The translations under genes and the position numbers were made by a program. Below the pieces are notes generated by a model. The model was given only the letters and a program-made list of their open reading frames with translations, was not told the origin of the DNA and searched no databases. Shown here piece after piece: positions 15,412 to 25,900 of a DNA stretch of 57,401 nucleotides; within the stretch, counting starts at the first letter, position 1, and each line of letters opens with the position of its first letter. The DNA is taken from the IMG/VR virus record IMGVR_UViG_3300011013_003468, positions 1-57,401 of that record; one strand, written 5' to 3'. Source of the stretch: a virus.

Positions 15412-15427
15412 TATAAAACAATTAATT

Positions 15428-15991
15428 ATGAAATTTAATGAAGAATACGTACATCACGATTTAGATTTTTTTTATTTTAATATTAAAATACCATTATTGT
15501 TTTTAAACAGAAATAATGAAGATAATTCTAATGATATTAATGATATTTTAAAAGAGAAAAATATTTATTATTTACCTAATTTTGAAAAAGAATTTGATAT
15601 TTTTACAAACCCTGATGAACTTGACGTAAATGATGTATTTGTTAATATTAACGAAGTTTATAAATTAAATTATCAAGGTATAACACATTATGCTTATAAA
15701 GGTTTATTTTTTAATGGTTTGTTTGATATTGAAAATACAATTTTTGCTTATATTATAACAGATAATTATCTTGATTATTTAATAATTGATAGACAATTTT
15801 ATAATAAACATAAGAGAGCTATGAATTTTTTATCATCAAAATTAGATTTACCAAGAAATCCATTATTATTAATTGATAATTTATCGAGTTTAATACAAAA
15901 AGTTAATTTAAAATCAACAGAACAGAATATTAATTATATTAAAGATAATCTTAAAATAACTGATGATAAAATAAATTATAATTTATTATGA
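15428..15991 (+). CDS. Hypothetical protein following the E1 gene, 187 aa
   Basis: Not recognised. Alpha/beta composition with a strand-rich middle (YAYKGLFFNGLFDIENTIFA) and a helical C terminus; no cysteines or membrane segment. It starts 16 bases after the E1-like gene with an AATTATG context and its stop overlaps the next ATG, so it belongs to the ubiquitin-like operon. It could be an adaptor, a target-recognition subunit or a PRTRC accessory; none of these can be read from the sequence. No internal similarity to the equally long next gene was seen. Confidence 0.6.
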   Translation: MKFNEEYVHHDLDFFYFNIKIPLLFLNRNNEDNSNDINDILKEKNIYYLPNFEKEFDIFTNPDELDVNDVFVNINEVYKLNYQGITHYAYKGLFFNGLFDIENTIFAYIITDNYLDYLIIDRQFYNKHKRAMNFLSSKLDLPRNPLLLIDNLSSLIQKVNLKSTEQNINYIKDNLKITDDKINYNLL

Positions 15992-16551
15992 AAAATATTA
16001 AAAAGAAAAAAGTAATAAACAACAAAACATTTATGTTTTTAGTCCCAATTCTTCGATATTATGGAGATAATTTTATAAATTATATTAATAATATTGATAG
16101 AGTTGCATTTGGAATATCACAAAAAGGAATTGATTATAAAAATGATAGACCAATATTTATTTTAATAAATTCATCTTTTAATACAAAATTTTTTAATGAA
16201 TTTTTGCAATGGATTAGAACAAAATCTTTTTATATTACAGATTATATTTTTGGTAATGCTAATAATAGTGATTATCACATGATAGTCATTAAAACACCAG
16301 ATGTATTTAAAGACGCTTATGATAATTTTATTATTGGTAAATATTCTAAGATGTTTGATGAAAAAGATATAAATACTTATTTTAAATCAAATGTATCTAA
16401 AAAGATTTTAAAAAAATCTAAAGGTGAATATTTATTAGTAAAAGAAATAAAAGATGAATTTGATGTTGAAATAAATATTAAAGATGTTATTGAAAATCCT
16501 GATAAATATGAATTTTCTTTGCCACCATTAAAAAAAAACGAGGAATTTTAA
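15988..16551 (+). CDS. Hypothetical protein, 187 aa, coupled to its upstream neighbour
   Basis: Not recognised. It starts at the ATGA overlapping the previous stop. Basic N terminus (MKNIKKKKVINNKTFMFLVP) then FGISQKGIDYKNDRPIFILI, an alpha/beta pattern, and a C terminus with EYLLVKEIKDEFDVEINIKD. It shares composition and size with the previous protein, and the two may act as a pair. Part of the transcription unit that contains the ubiquitin-like cassette. Confidence 0.6.
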   Translation: MKNIKKKKVINNKTFMFLVPILRYYGDNFINYINNIDRVAFGISQKGIDYKNDRPIFILINSSFNTKFFNEFLQWIRTKSFYITDYIFGNANNSDYHMIVIKTPDVFKDAYDNFIIGKYSKMFDEKDINTYFKSNVSKKILKKSKGEYLLVKEIKDEFDVEINIKDVIENPDKYEFSLPPLKKNEEF

Positions 16552-16562
16552 ATAATTTTATT

Positions 16563-16570
16563 TAAATTTG
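16563..16570 (+). promoter_or_regulatory. Promoter -7-like element TAAATTTG
   Basis: TAAATTTG fits the Bacteroidota -7 consensus TAnnTTTG and lies 15 bases before the ATG at 16586. No TTTG is found at the right distance upstream. The stretch 16561-16588 is very similar to the sequence just upstream of the minus-strand gene at 32128, which also has TAAATTTG. Confidence 0.3.
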
Positions 16571-16585
16571 TAGAAAATAAAAATT

Positions 16586-17167
16586 ATGGCAAATTATTTA
16601 ATAATTACTCAAAAGAAATTACCTGTTCCAGGTGATATTGTAGAGCATATTAATTTATATACAGGAAATGAAACAATTTTAAAATATTCTTCTTTTCCTG
16701 AAGCTCAAAGAGCTGTTGGTAGAATTATATCTTTTTTATATGATAATAATTATTATGATATATATGTAGCTATTATTACTTATGACAATTGTAATTGTTG
16801 TAGAAAAATAGTAGATGTATTATTTTTAAAAAAAGTTATAGAAGAAAATATAAATTGTACAACACTAATATCACCTGAAGATATTAATGATATAACTTGG
16901 AATTTGCAAGGTGGTGAGTCTGATAATATTACAATAACTAATTATATTCCAAATGAAGATTGGACAAGTATAATAATTACTAGACAACCTGAATATGGTG
17001 AGTTATCACAATCAGGTTTTCAGTTATTTTATACTGCTATTAATACAAATTTACAATTATCAGATATAATAGAATATAAAATTGTATCAGTAATAACTGG
17101 TTGTAGTAAAACAGGTAAAATAATGATAAGAATTAATTCTAATATAATTCCTAATCCAAATTCATAA
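16586..17167 (+). CDS. Hypothetical protein with a Cys-rich NCNCC segment, 193 aa
   Basis: Not recognised. The strand-rich N-terminal domain (MANYLIITQKKLPVPGDIVE) carries a cluster of cysteines (DNCNCCRK, near residues 69-76) and two more at EENINC and ITGCSK; four or more such residues could bind a metal. The C-terminal half looks like a beta sandwich (DWTSIIITRQPEYGELS, then FYTAINTNLQ). No signal peptide. It uses more G+C than most neighbours, and a promoter-like -7 element precedes it, so it may be separately expressed. It lies between the ubiquitin-like operon and dUTPase. Confidence 0.6.
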   Translation: MANYLIITQKKLPVPGDIVEHINLYTGNETILKYSSFPEAQRAVGRIISFLYDNNYYDIYVAIITYDNCNCCRKIVDVLFLKKVIEENINCTTLISPEDINDITWNLQGGESDNITITNYIPNEDWTSIIITRQPEYGELSQSGFQLFYTAINTNLQLSDIIEYKIVSVITGCSKTGKIMIRINSNIIPNPNS

Positions 17168-17177
17168 ATATAATATT

Positions 17178-17606
17178 ATGAGAATAAAAATAATAAATAA
17201 ACACAATGTATCTATACCTAAATATGCTACAAAAGATAGCGTAGGAGTTGATTTACATGCTAATTTAAAAAAAGATATAGTATTAAATCCAAATGAAAGA
17301 ATTTTAATATCTACTGGAATTTATATTAAATTGCCAAAAAATGTAGAAGCTCAAATAAGACCACGTAGTGGTTTAACTTTAAAACATGGTATAGCAGTAT
17401 TAAATTCACCAGGTACTATAGATTCTGATTATGTAGATGAAATAGGTGTAATACTTATTAATCTGTCAGCAAAATCATATACTATTAAAAATGGTGATAG
17501 AATTGCACAAATGGTTTTTAATAAAATTAAAAAAATAAAATTTAAAAAAGTATATAAATTAAAAAAAACAAGTAGGATAGGTGGTTTTGGCTCGACTGGC
17601 AAATAG
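17178..17606 (+). CDS. dut: dUTPase
   Basis: All five trimeric dUTPase motifs are present in a normal-length protein of 142 residues: motif 1 SVGVDLHA, motif 2 PRSGLTLKHG, motif 3 GTIDSDYVDEIG with the catalytic Asp, motif 4 GDRIAQMVF and the C-terminal motif 5 RIGGFGSTG. It hydrolyses dUTP to dUMP and pyrophosphate, keeping uracil out of phage DNA and feeding thymidylate synthesis; this is useful for so AT-rich a genome. Ends at TAG, followed by a strong terminator. Starts with the AATATTATG context 10 bases after the previous gene. Confidence 0.95.
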   Translation: MRIKIINKHNVSIPKYATKDSVGVDLHANLKKDIVLNPNERILISTGIYIKLPKNVEAQIRPRSGLTLKHGIAVLNSPGTIDSDYVDEIGVILINLSAKSYTIKNGDRIAQMVFNKIKKIKFKKVYKLKKTSRIGGFGSTGK

Positions 17607-17637
17607 AGTAATAATTTTTTTTTGGTTAATACTTTTC

Positions 17638-17667
17638 CCCCTCTTATTTCAAGAGGGGTTTTTTTAA
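17638..17667 (+). terminator. Terminator after dUTPase
   Basis: CCCCTCTT (17638-17645) pairs with AAGAGGGG (17651-17658) across a 5-nt loop and is followed by Ts to 17667. Clear Rho-independent form, ending the unit that contains the ubiquitin-like cassette and dUTPase. Confidence 0.9.
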
Positions 17668-17692
17668 CATTAATAAATAAAAACAAATTATT

Positions 17693-17980
17693 ATGAGAAA
17701 TTATGGTAGATTAGATCCACAAAATTGGAAAAATAAAAAAATATCAGTCTTAATAAAATTAAATAATAAATATTCTGAAAAAAATATTTATGATAATATT
17801 TCATTATATGATATTAAAATTATAAAAAAAAAAGATCATCAAATAGTTAAAGCTTATTATGATTATGAATATTATGATTATGGATTATATGATACATTTA
17901 ATGATAATGAAATTATAGAAGAAATTAAGCCATTGATAAATGAAAATATTATATATGATATGTTAAAAATAAATTGGTAA
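17693..17980 (+). CDS. Hypothetical protein, 95 aa
   Basis: Not recognised. It starts MRNYGRLDPQNWKNKKISVL and has a Tyr/Asp-rich middle (YYDYEYYDYGLYDTF) and an acidic C terminus. No motif seen. First gene of the last plus-strand unit; the next gene starts two bases after its stop, suggesting joint expression. Confidence 0.55.
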   Translation: MRNYGRLDPQNWKNKKISVLIKLNNKYSEKNIYDNISLYDIKIIKKKDHQIVKAYYDYEYYDYGLYDTFNDNEIIEEIKPLINENIIYDMLKINW

Positions 17981-17981
17981 A

Positions 17982-18605
17982 ATGAAATCAACGAATTATA
18001 ATTTTACTTCTAATGAAGAAAAGTTAATATTTTATTATTTAGAAGAATTAAAAGATGATAATTTTATAAAAAAAATTATTTATCAACCAGAAAGTTTTAA
18101 TTTATTTAATGGATTAGAAAAAAAACAATTTATAAAAAAACAACTTAAAACAAAAATTAAGAAAAAATATTATAAAAATAATTTTTTAATCAATAAACGT
18201 ATATATACTGCTAATTTTAAAGTTATATGGAATGATAAAAAAAAAGATATTTTAAAATTAATACAAGATATCTCAAATAATGAAATAGATAGAAATATTC
18301 CATTTTTTTTTCAAAAAATAAAAACTAATAATAAAATAGAATATATTTCTTTTTTAGAAGTAAAAGGAAATTATGATAAAAATGGTGATCAACGTTCATT
18401 TTTGTCAAGAACTCAACCCTGGATATGGGAAAAATATAATATTTATATCCAAATGATTAAACCTATAATTTTATTTAAAAATACTTTTATTCCTAAAAAA
18501 ATTATTGAAGTAATGTATTATAAAAAAAAGTATAAAAATAAAAATATAGGTGATAAAAAATATGATTTTAAATATAAAACAAAAAATGAATTTTTAAATA
18601 ATTAA
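17982..18605 (+). CDS. Putative PD-(D/E)XK-type nuclease (DUF1064-like)
   Basis: The central part has the layout of phage nucleases of the PD-(D/E)XK fold: RIYTANFKVIW, then ISFLEVKGNYD with the E-x-K motif, followed by a helix and WEKYNIYIQMIKP. In DUF1064-type enzymes the strand before the E-x-K normally carries an Asp (YxxDF); here it is Asn (TANF), so activity is uncertain. Very basic N-terminal half (KKQFIKKQLKTKIKKKYYK). If active it may cut branched DNA or act in packaging or host-DNA degradation. The role is inferred from fold only. Confidence 0.45.
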   Translation: MKSTNYNFTSNEEKLIFYYLEELKDDNFIKKIIYQPESFNLFNGLEKKQFIKKQLKTKIKKKYYKNNFLINKRIYTANFKVIWNDKKKDILKLIQDISNNEIDRNIPFFFQKIKTNNKIEYISFLEVKGNYDKNGDQRSFLSRTQPWIWEKYNIYIQMIKPIILFKNTFIPKKIIEVMYYKKKYKNKNIGDKKYDFKYKTKNEFLNN

Positions 18606-18616
18606 AATAAAAAATT

Positions 18617-18937
18617 ATGAAACAAAAAGTAAAAATTATTACAAATGATTCTTCTGATAATTTTACATTAAGTATAGGAGTTGCAATAGCAAAAATAGAA
18701 AAAAAAAATAAAAAATTTTATGATATTGTATTATTAAAAGATAGTATTTATCTTAATTATGTACTCGAACCAGTATTGATAGAAGAAAAAGACATTATTT
18801 TTATAGATGATGAAGAATTTGATAAATATTATAATTTATTAGTTAATAAACTTAAAAAAAAGACTTTTGATATGGAAGTAGAATTATCAAATATACAAAC
18901 TTATTTAGATAATTTAAAAAAATTTTGTTATGAATGA
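18617..18937 (+). CDS. Hypothetical protein, 106 aa
   Basis: Not recognised. Beta-rich N-terminal half (VKIITNDSSDNFTLSIGVAI) and a helical C-terminal half (DKYYNLLVNKLKKKTFDM). AAAATTATG start context. Its 3' end overlaps the next gene by 8 bases, indicating coupling. Confidence 0.55.
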   Translation: MKQKVKIITNDSSDNFTLSIGVAIAKIEKKNKKFYDIVLLKDSIYLNYVLEPVLIEEKDIIFIDDEEFDKYYNLLVNKLKKKTFDMEVELSNIQTYLDNLKKFCYE

Positions 18938-19253
18938 TATAAAAATTTTAACCGAAGATAATGTAGAATTTTTTATATGTTCTGATTTTAAAGAAGTTGA
19001 TAAAATAGTTTATCAATTATTTAAAAAAGATATTATTAATATCAAATCAGGATTAAAAATATTATCAAAAAATCCCGAATTAGTTTCTGTTACTTATAAA
19101 TATAATGGAACTATAGACTGTTATTTAAATAATGAAATCGTTAGAACTGAAATAAATCATATAAAAATCTACGATAAAATAAATATTTATTTAACTACTT
19201 ATATTAAAAGCACTGATATTTTAATAGAAATTCCATTAAAAAATGTGGTATAA
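18930..19253 (+). CDS. Hypothetical protein, 107 aa
   Basis: Not recognised. Alternating helices and strands (IKILTEDNVEFFICSDFKEV) with one central helix KEVDKIVYQLFKK; C-terminal strand-rich part. Overlaps both neighbours (8 and 11 bases), so three genes at the end of the plus-strand block are translated as a unit. Confidence 0.55.
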   Translation: MNDIKILTEDNVEFFICSDFKEVDKIVYQLFKKDIINIKSGLKILSKNPELVSVTYKYNGTIDCYLNNEIVRTEINHIKIYDKINIYLTTYIKSTDILIEIPLKNVV

Positions 19254-19881
19254 AGAAACTATTAGAACAGAATATGATAATATATTATTAAGTATTCAAT
19301 ATTCTTTTGATGAATTAAGAGAAAATATAGAAAAATTTTTTAATATTAATTCTAAAGCTCTTTTAAAAAAAAGTAGAATGAAAGAAATTGTAGATTATAA
19401 AACTATATTTTTTTTAATTACAGAAAAACAATATCCACAAAAAAAGATAGCAGATTATCTTAATAGAAAGCGTTCAGGATTAGTAATTATAAAAAAATAT
19501 AGAATTAATAATATACGGTTTATTACTTTATATAAAAATTTTTTAAAATATTGGCTAGATAAAAAAGATAATAAAAAAATAGAAATATTTAATACTAATA
19601 ATTATATTTTTGAATTAGAAGAAGAAATTTTTAATTTAAAAAAAGATTTAAGTATTTTAAAAGAAGAAAATAAAGAATTATTATATAAAAACAAATTATT
19701 TTATATAAAAATTGATGAAATAAGATATAGTTTATTAAAATATATGTATAATAATCCTTTATATGATATAAAAAGTAATAGTGTTATAGAAAAACTAAAA
19801 AATATATTTGGATTTGATGATATCTCTTCTTCTAAAATCTACAAAGAATTAAGAAAATATAAAGATAAGGAGCTAAAATAG
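19243..19881 (+). CDS. DnaA domain IV-like DNA-binding protein with coiled coil
   Basis: Residues about 44-90 (SRMKEIVDYKTIFFLI, then YPQKKIADYLNRKRSGLV and a basic helix) follow the layout of DnaA domain IV, in which an Arg/Lys-start helix is followed by a helix-turn-helix that recognises DnaA boxes; the usual GRDHST signature is replaced by NRKRSG. After it comes a long coiled coil (ELEEEIFNLKKDLSILKEE) and a C-terminal helical part. It may be a phage initiator or regulator. The protein ends the plus-strand block, 31 bases from the end of the convergent giant gene. Confidence 0.45.
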   Translation: MWYKETIRTEYDNILLSIQYSFDELRENIEKFFNINSKALLKKSRMKEIVDYKTIFFLITEKQYPQKKIADYLNRKRSGLVIIKKYRINNIRFITLYKNFLKYWLDKKDNKKIEIFNTNNYIFELEEEIFNLKKDLSILKEENKELLYKNKLFYIKIDEIRYSLLKYMYNNPLYDIKSNSVIEKLKNIFGFDDISSSKIYKELRKYKDKELK

Positions 19882-19900
19882 CTTCTTACCTTTTTTTTTT
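19864..19900 (+). terminator. Terminator at the end of the plus-strand block
   Basis: GATAAGGAGCT pairs with AGCTTCTTACC (one G-T wobble and one mismatch) across a 4-nt loop, then ten Ts to 19900. The stem overlaps the last codons of the DnaA-like gene. It lies between two convergent transcription units. Confidence 0.75.
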
Positions 19901-19912
19901 GTACTATTAATT

Positions 19913-22900
19913 TTATTTTTTCTTTTTTTCTTTTTTCTTTTTTTCTTTTTTTTCTTTAATTAATTTTCTATCCCAATAATCTTTTGAAGGTATTGTCCAA
20001 TCTTTTTTAGTATAATTTCCTAATCCTCCATAATTAACAAAAGCAGGAATAAATGCTCTATTAGTATCTCTTAATAAAGGATGTTTATTATTTTTTGTTT
20101 TATTTAATTCACCAAAAATACTTTTTTCTATATCTCCTAATAATTTAATTACATTTTGTAACCAAGTTACTAAACTTATTTGACTATAATTATTATAAAT
20201 ATCTTTTGGCTTTGCATATAATGTAGCATTACTAATAAGATTCATTATTTTATTTTCAAAAAATAAATATAATTTATGTTTATATTTACCTTCTTCATCG
20301 TCATCATCATCCGCACCTCTTAAACTAGATAACATTAATTTAAATGCAATCATTGCTAATAATATTGATATATCAGCAATATTAGCTTGTAAATTTTTAG
20401 TATCTAATTCATTTAATTTTAAAGATTTTAAATTAGCTTGCCCATATTTTGTTGCGATTCCAAATAAATGTAATGGTGTAAATAATGATTTTTTTAATAT
20501 ATTAAAACTAACAATAGCTAATTCTTTAATAAATCCTATTTCAGTATTAACATTATTAAAAGAAGCTATTGTTGCACCTAATGCTCCTGTAATTAATGAT
20601 GTAATAGGACCTCCTATAAGACCTATAGTTGCACCAAAAATTCCTCCACTAATTGGTGTAAATGATCTATATCTACCTTTTACTTTTTTATCTTTAGTGA
20701 AAATACTTTCTTGTTCAGTAGCAAATCTTTGCCATATTTGATTTGGTAGCCATGTTTTAAATAATGATACTGCTCTACCTGCAGGATTTGATTTTAGTAA
20801 CATACCACCCAAAGATTCATAATCACCATGAATACTTGCTATTGCTTGTAATACTTTATTTTTAAATGTATTATAATTATCTCCTTTAAAATTTTCCCAA
20901 TTATCTATATTTTCTTGACTTCTAAATTCTTCTTTTAATCTCAATGTATCATTTACTACTTCAAAAGCCGTAAATTTATTACCATCAAAAATAGGAACTT
21001 TTTCACCTGTTTTTGCATTAGTTATATAAGTATCTTGTAATATTGCTAATACATCAGCACCTTGATTTCTAAATTCTATTGAAGAAATTGATATATGATA
21101 TGGTGATAATTTATGTATATTTCTAAATCTTGATTTAACAGAATTTTTTTGTAATTCATTAGATGTATCTTGAAGAATTTTATAATCTTCTATAATATGT
21201 TTTAAAATATCCCATTGTTTAGCAAAATCACTATGCTTATTTATTCTTTTTCTAAATCCTTGACTAACAAATAATTCTGCATGACCCATATTACCTGGTG
21301 TCCAATATAATCCTGATGTATCTGCAATCATATTAGCAAATTTTCCTTCAATTCTATTTGTTATAGCTGAAGAAACATTATACGCTAAACCTTTAAATAT
21401 TATCAACGATAATATACCATCTACTATTGAACCTATAGATAATCTATCACCTACATTATTTATTATATTATTTATTTTTTCTATTTCATCAATTAATTCT
21501 TTTTGTTTTGCTTTATCAGTATTTGTATTTTCTAATTTTTTTAATTCTTTTAAATAATTATTTCTAATTCCTAAAAATTTTTTTACTTCTTTAAATTCTT
21601 CTTTTGATACTAAAGCACCTGTTTGTAAAAACATAAAAAATCTTTTAAATATTTTTTTATCATAATAAGGTTTTTTTGTTTTTAAACCTGTAAATATTTT
21701 TTCACTTATTTCTTTATTTTTTCCTTTAACTAACCTATTATAAGCAAATTCCATTCTTTTATTAGCTCTTACTCTTTCTTTATCAGTTCTATTTAATAAT
21801 TTTTCTATTAAATTCATAACACCTTTTATCTTCGTATTTTTTTCTATATTAGTATAATATTCTTTTAAAGTATTCATTATAGGTTCTGTTTCTAATCTTG
21901 CATTATATGTTGCTGCTGCTGTTAATGCTGTTCTAATAATTCTTGGTATATCTTGTGAACTTTCATTTGTTATTCTATTTAATGCTATTTTATACATTAA
22001 TTCTTTTACATCAATGTTTAATATACCTATATATTTTTTTAATAAATTAATATCGGGTTTTACATTAAATTGTTCTGCTAAAAATGTTAATTGTGAATTA
22101 GTTAGATTATGAATATTATTGATAATATCTTTACCATTTATTGATTTCCAATAAATTAATAATTTATCTATAGTTGTTTTTAATTCTGTTTGTTTCCTAT
22201 CATAAAATTTTTTATTTATACCTTTATTAACTATTTCATTATCATAAATAGTTTTTGAAATAACAAAATTTTTACTAAAACTATTTAAAAAATTCTTAAA
22301 TATTGATTTCTTTTTTGAAGATATTGTTCCTTTTTTATTAGAATCTAACATTATTTCAATAAATGTATTTTCTATTGCAGGTATAGAACTAGCAGGTAAA
22401 CTATGATATTGATCAGAAAATGTAATATTTATATATTTTAATGCATCTTCTAATGCTTCCCAATAGTTATATAAATCTTCATCTTCTAAAATATATTTAA
22501 AATCTTTATTATAATATCCAGTATCTTTTTCTATTTCTTTATTTGTATATGCATCTTTATATTTTATCTTTTGCTTAGGTAAAAATGTAGTATATCTTAT
22601 ATCTAATGTATATCCATTATCAGAAAGACCATGATTTTTTTCAAAATATTTAGCTACATAAAATGGATTAGATAATTCGTTTTTATATTTTAAATAATTT
22701 TTAATTTTTTCTTTATGCTCTTCATCATCTTTAATTCTTCCATCTATTAATTCTTCACTAACATTAGATTTAGCTCTAAATTCTTCAATATTTTCTATTA
22801 TTTCTTTTATTATTTTATTATATAATCTTGGATTAAGAATTTTTTTTAAATTTTCAGTATATTCTTTATCTTCTTCTAAAAATTCTTCAAATTCTGTTCC

Positions 22901-25900
22901 TTTATATTTTTCTACAATATCAGTTAATTTATTTATATCTATTATATTGGCATTCTTTAATAACCACCTATATTTTGGTTTAACATTTTTTTCTTTTATT
23001 ACTTTATTTTTAAAATCTTTAAACCATTTAGGGCTAAATATATTTATTAATTTACCTGTTTTTGTTCCATCTAAATTCTTTTCAAAAAATATATCATAAG
23101 ATGTTGCTGTAATTCCTAAACTTTTATATTCCTTTAATTTCTTTTCTACTTTTAATTGAACTGTATCTAATTTATTTAATACTTTAGCCATATCACCATT
23201 AGCTTCATCAATAGCCTTTCTCATTTCGCTTAACATTATTTGTGGAATAAGACTATCTTCTGAAAAAGTATTTGTAGATAAATTTTGCATCATCATATCC
23301 CAAATACTAATATCTGGTTTATTTTTTATTAATTTTTCTATTGTAAGTCCTTCAAAATTTTTTAATAATGGTGAAGTTGATAATATTTCATTGACTTTAT
23401 CAGCTAATATATTTTTAAGTTTATTTTCTATACCTATAAAATCATCTTTTATTTTATATAATAAATCTTTTATTTCTTTTAATGATTCATCTACTCCTAT
23501 CATTTTTAATAATTCTTTCGTAAATAATAAATTCTTATTATCTATCTCAAAATTTCCAATATTTTTATAAAAATTTATAATATTTTGTATTTCAATTTTA
23601 TTTTTAATTGGATCTTTCATTAAAATATTCTCAATTAAATATTTATGATCATTGATCATACTATTTAAAAATTTAATATAATCTACATTTTTCTTTTTTA
23701 ATAATTCATATATATTATTTAAATTTTCTATTATATGATATAATTTAGATATTTCTGTATCTAATTCTTTTATCTCTTTTGGATTACTATTTCTTTTTTT
23801 AATTCTTAATCTATTTATTCTTTGTTCTAATTCTTTTATATTAGTATTTAAAATATTTTTAAAATTATTTTTTAAATCAATTATATTTGAATTTAAAGAT
23901 AAAGGTAAAAGATCTTCTTCATCTAATGTATATAATGTAGGAACAAAATCATCACTAAAATTTCTTTCTATAATATCATTATTATTCATTACTTTTTTTA
24001 TATATTCTTTTGATGGCGCTATTACTATTTCGTTTGTATTATTATAAAAATCATAATAAACTATTCCAGAACCATAATCCATATTTATTTTAGATGCTAC
24101 CAATTCACCATTTATACCTTTTTTAATAATTAATGAATCATCTTCTATTCTATCTAAATTATTTCTATATCTATTAAAAATATCATTTATAATTAATTTT
24201 TTTATTCGTTCTTTTTCATTTTTATAAGATTTTTGATTTGGATATGGGATTGTTTCAGTAGGATAATCTAAATCAATTCTTAATAAAAATGCATCAGCTA
24301 AAGTTCTTCTTAATCTTTCTTTTGTTGCTTTTGCTAAATTATTAAAAGATTTTATAATCCAGTGAATAAATGTTTTCCACCATCTATTAGCTTCACCTTT
24401 TTGTAATATAACTTGATTTGTTACTTCTTCTACTAATTTTTCTTTACTTCCCCATTTTTCAATACCTTCTCTCACAATAGGTGTATCTTTAAACCATTCT
24501 AAATATTGATGTACATACTGATATGGTAAATAATATTCATCTTCTTTTTTATCAGAATTATCAACTATTGCAAATAATGCATTTAAATTATTTTTATTAT
24601 CAATATCAAATTTTATATTTTTTAAATTTATTTCTGGATATAATTCTTCTAAAATAGTAGTTATATTATTATTTATTTGTTCTTTAATATCTTCTGATTT
24701 TTGATAAAATATATTATCGTTAGATTCATTAGAACTTAAATCTATTTTTTTATTACTATTTAAAACAAATTTTGTTAATTCTTCTAATGTAGTATTAGGA
24801 TTGATATTTTTTGAATCTATTTCTGATAAATTAAATAATTGTTTTATATAATCTATTAAATTATTCCAAAACATTTTAATTTTATCAATCAAATTTTTAT
24901 CTTTTTGTTTATCTAATTTATTTTTAGCATATAAATCAATAGCTCTTGCTATATATTCATGATCTTTATTAGAAGTATAGTTTTTATCTACATAATCAAC
25001 TACTTGTTTATTACTTTTAGCTTCTTCTAATAAATTATTATATAATTCAGGATTAGTCTTTTCTATTTGTAATAAAAAAGGATGTGTGAATATCTCGTGT
25101 ATAGCACTTGTTTTATCAGCTTTTCCTTTTACTAAATAAGCTTTTTTAGTTTCGGAATTATAAAACCCTGATGGTATATCACTATTATTTTCTTGATAAA
25201 AATTTTGTCCTTCTAATTTTTTATTTATTTGATATTTATTTTTTAAATAATTAGATAACCATTCTAAAGCATCTTTTCGATTTGTAAATTCTAAATTAAT
25301 TTGAGCTTCCATAGCAGCTTTAACGATATTACCTAATTCCTTTCCAGTTTTAAATCCTAAAGCTAATAAATCTTTTCCTGTTATTAATGGTTTTATTTTT
25401 TTACTATCTCCAAATTCTTTTTTAAATTCTTTAAGTAATTCATTAAATTTTTTAATTGTTTCTGGTACAGGTGTATTTTTATTATTTCTGCCTAACATAT
25501 CTGCTTCCATTAATCTTACTAATTCTTCAATAGATGCACTTTCTAATCTTTTTGATAACTTTATAAAAGCAGATTTTTGTCCTTTTATATCTTGAATAGA
25601 TGTTATAGTAGCATGTGCTAAATGTTCTTTTATAATAGGAATGACTTTTTTTATTATAGAATTTCTTATTCCTAATTTTTTTAAAAATTTTTCACTAATT
25701 TCTGCACTTTTTGCTTCATGACCTCTTGATGTTATTACTTCTCTATTCTTTTTTGGTACAAATGTTTTTTTTGTAGTATCTATTTTTCCAATATCATGTA
25801 GTAATGCACTAAACATTAAAACTGCTTTTTCATCTGCATTTAAATTTTCTCTTTTAGCAATATTATTTGCAACATTCATTACCTGTTTAGTATGTTCTTC

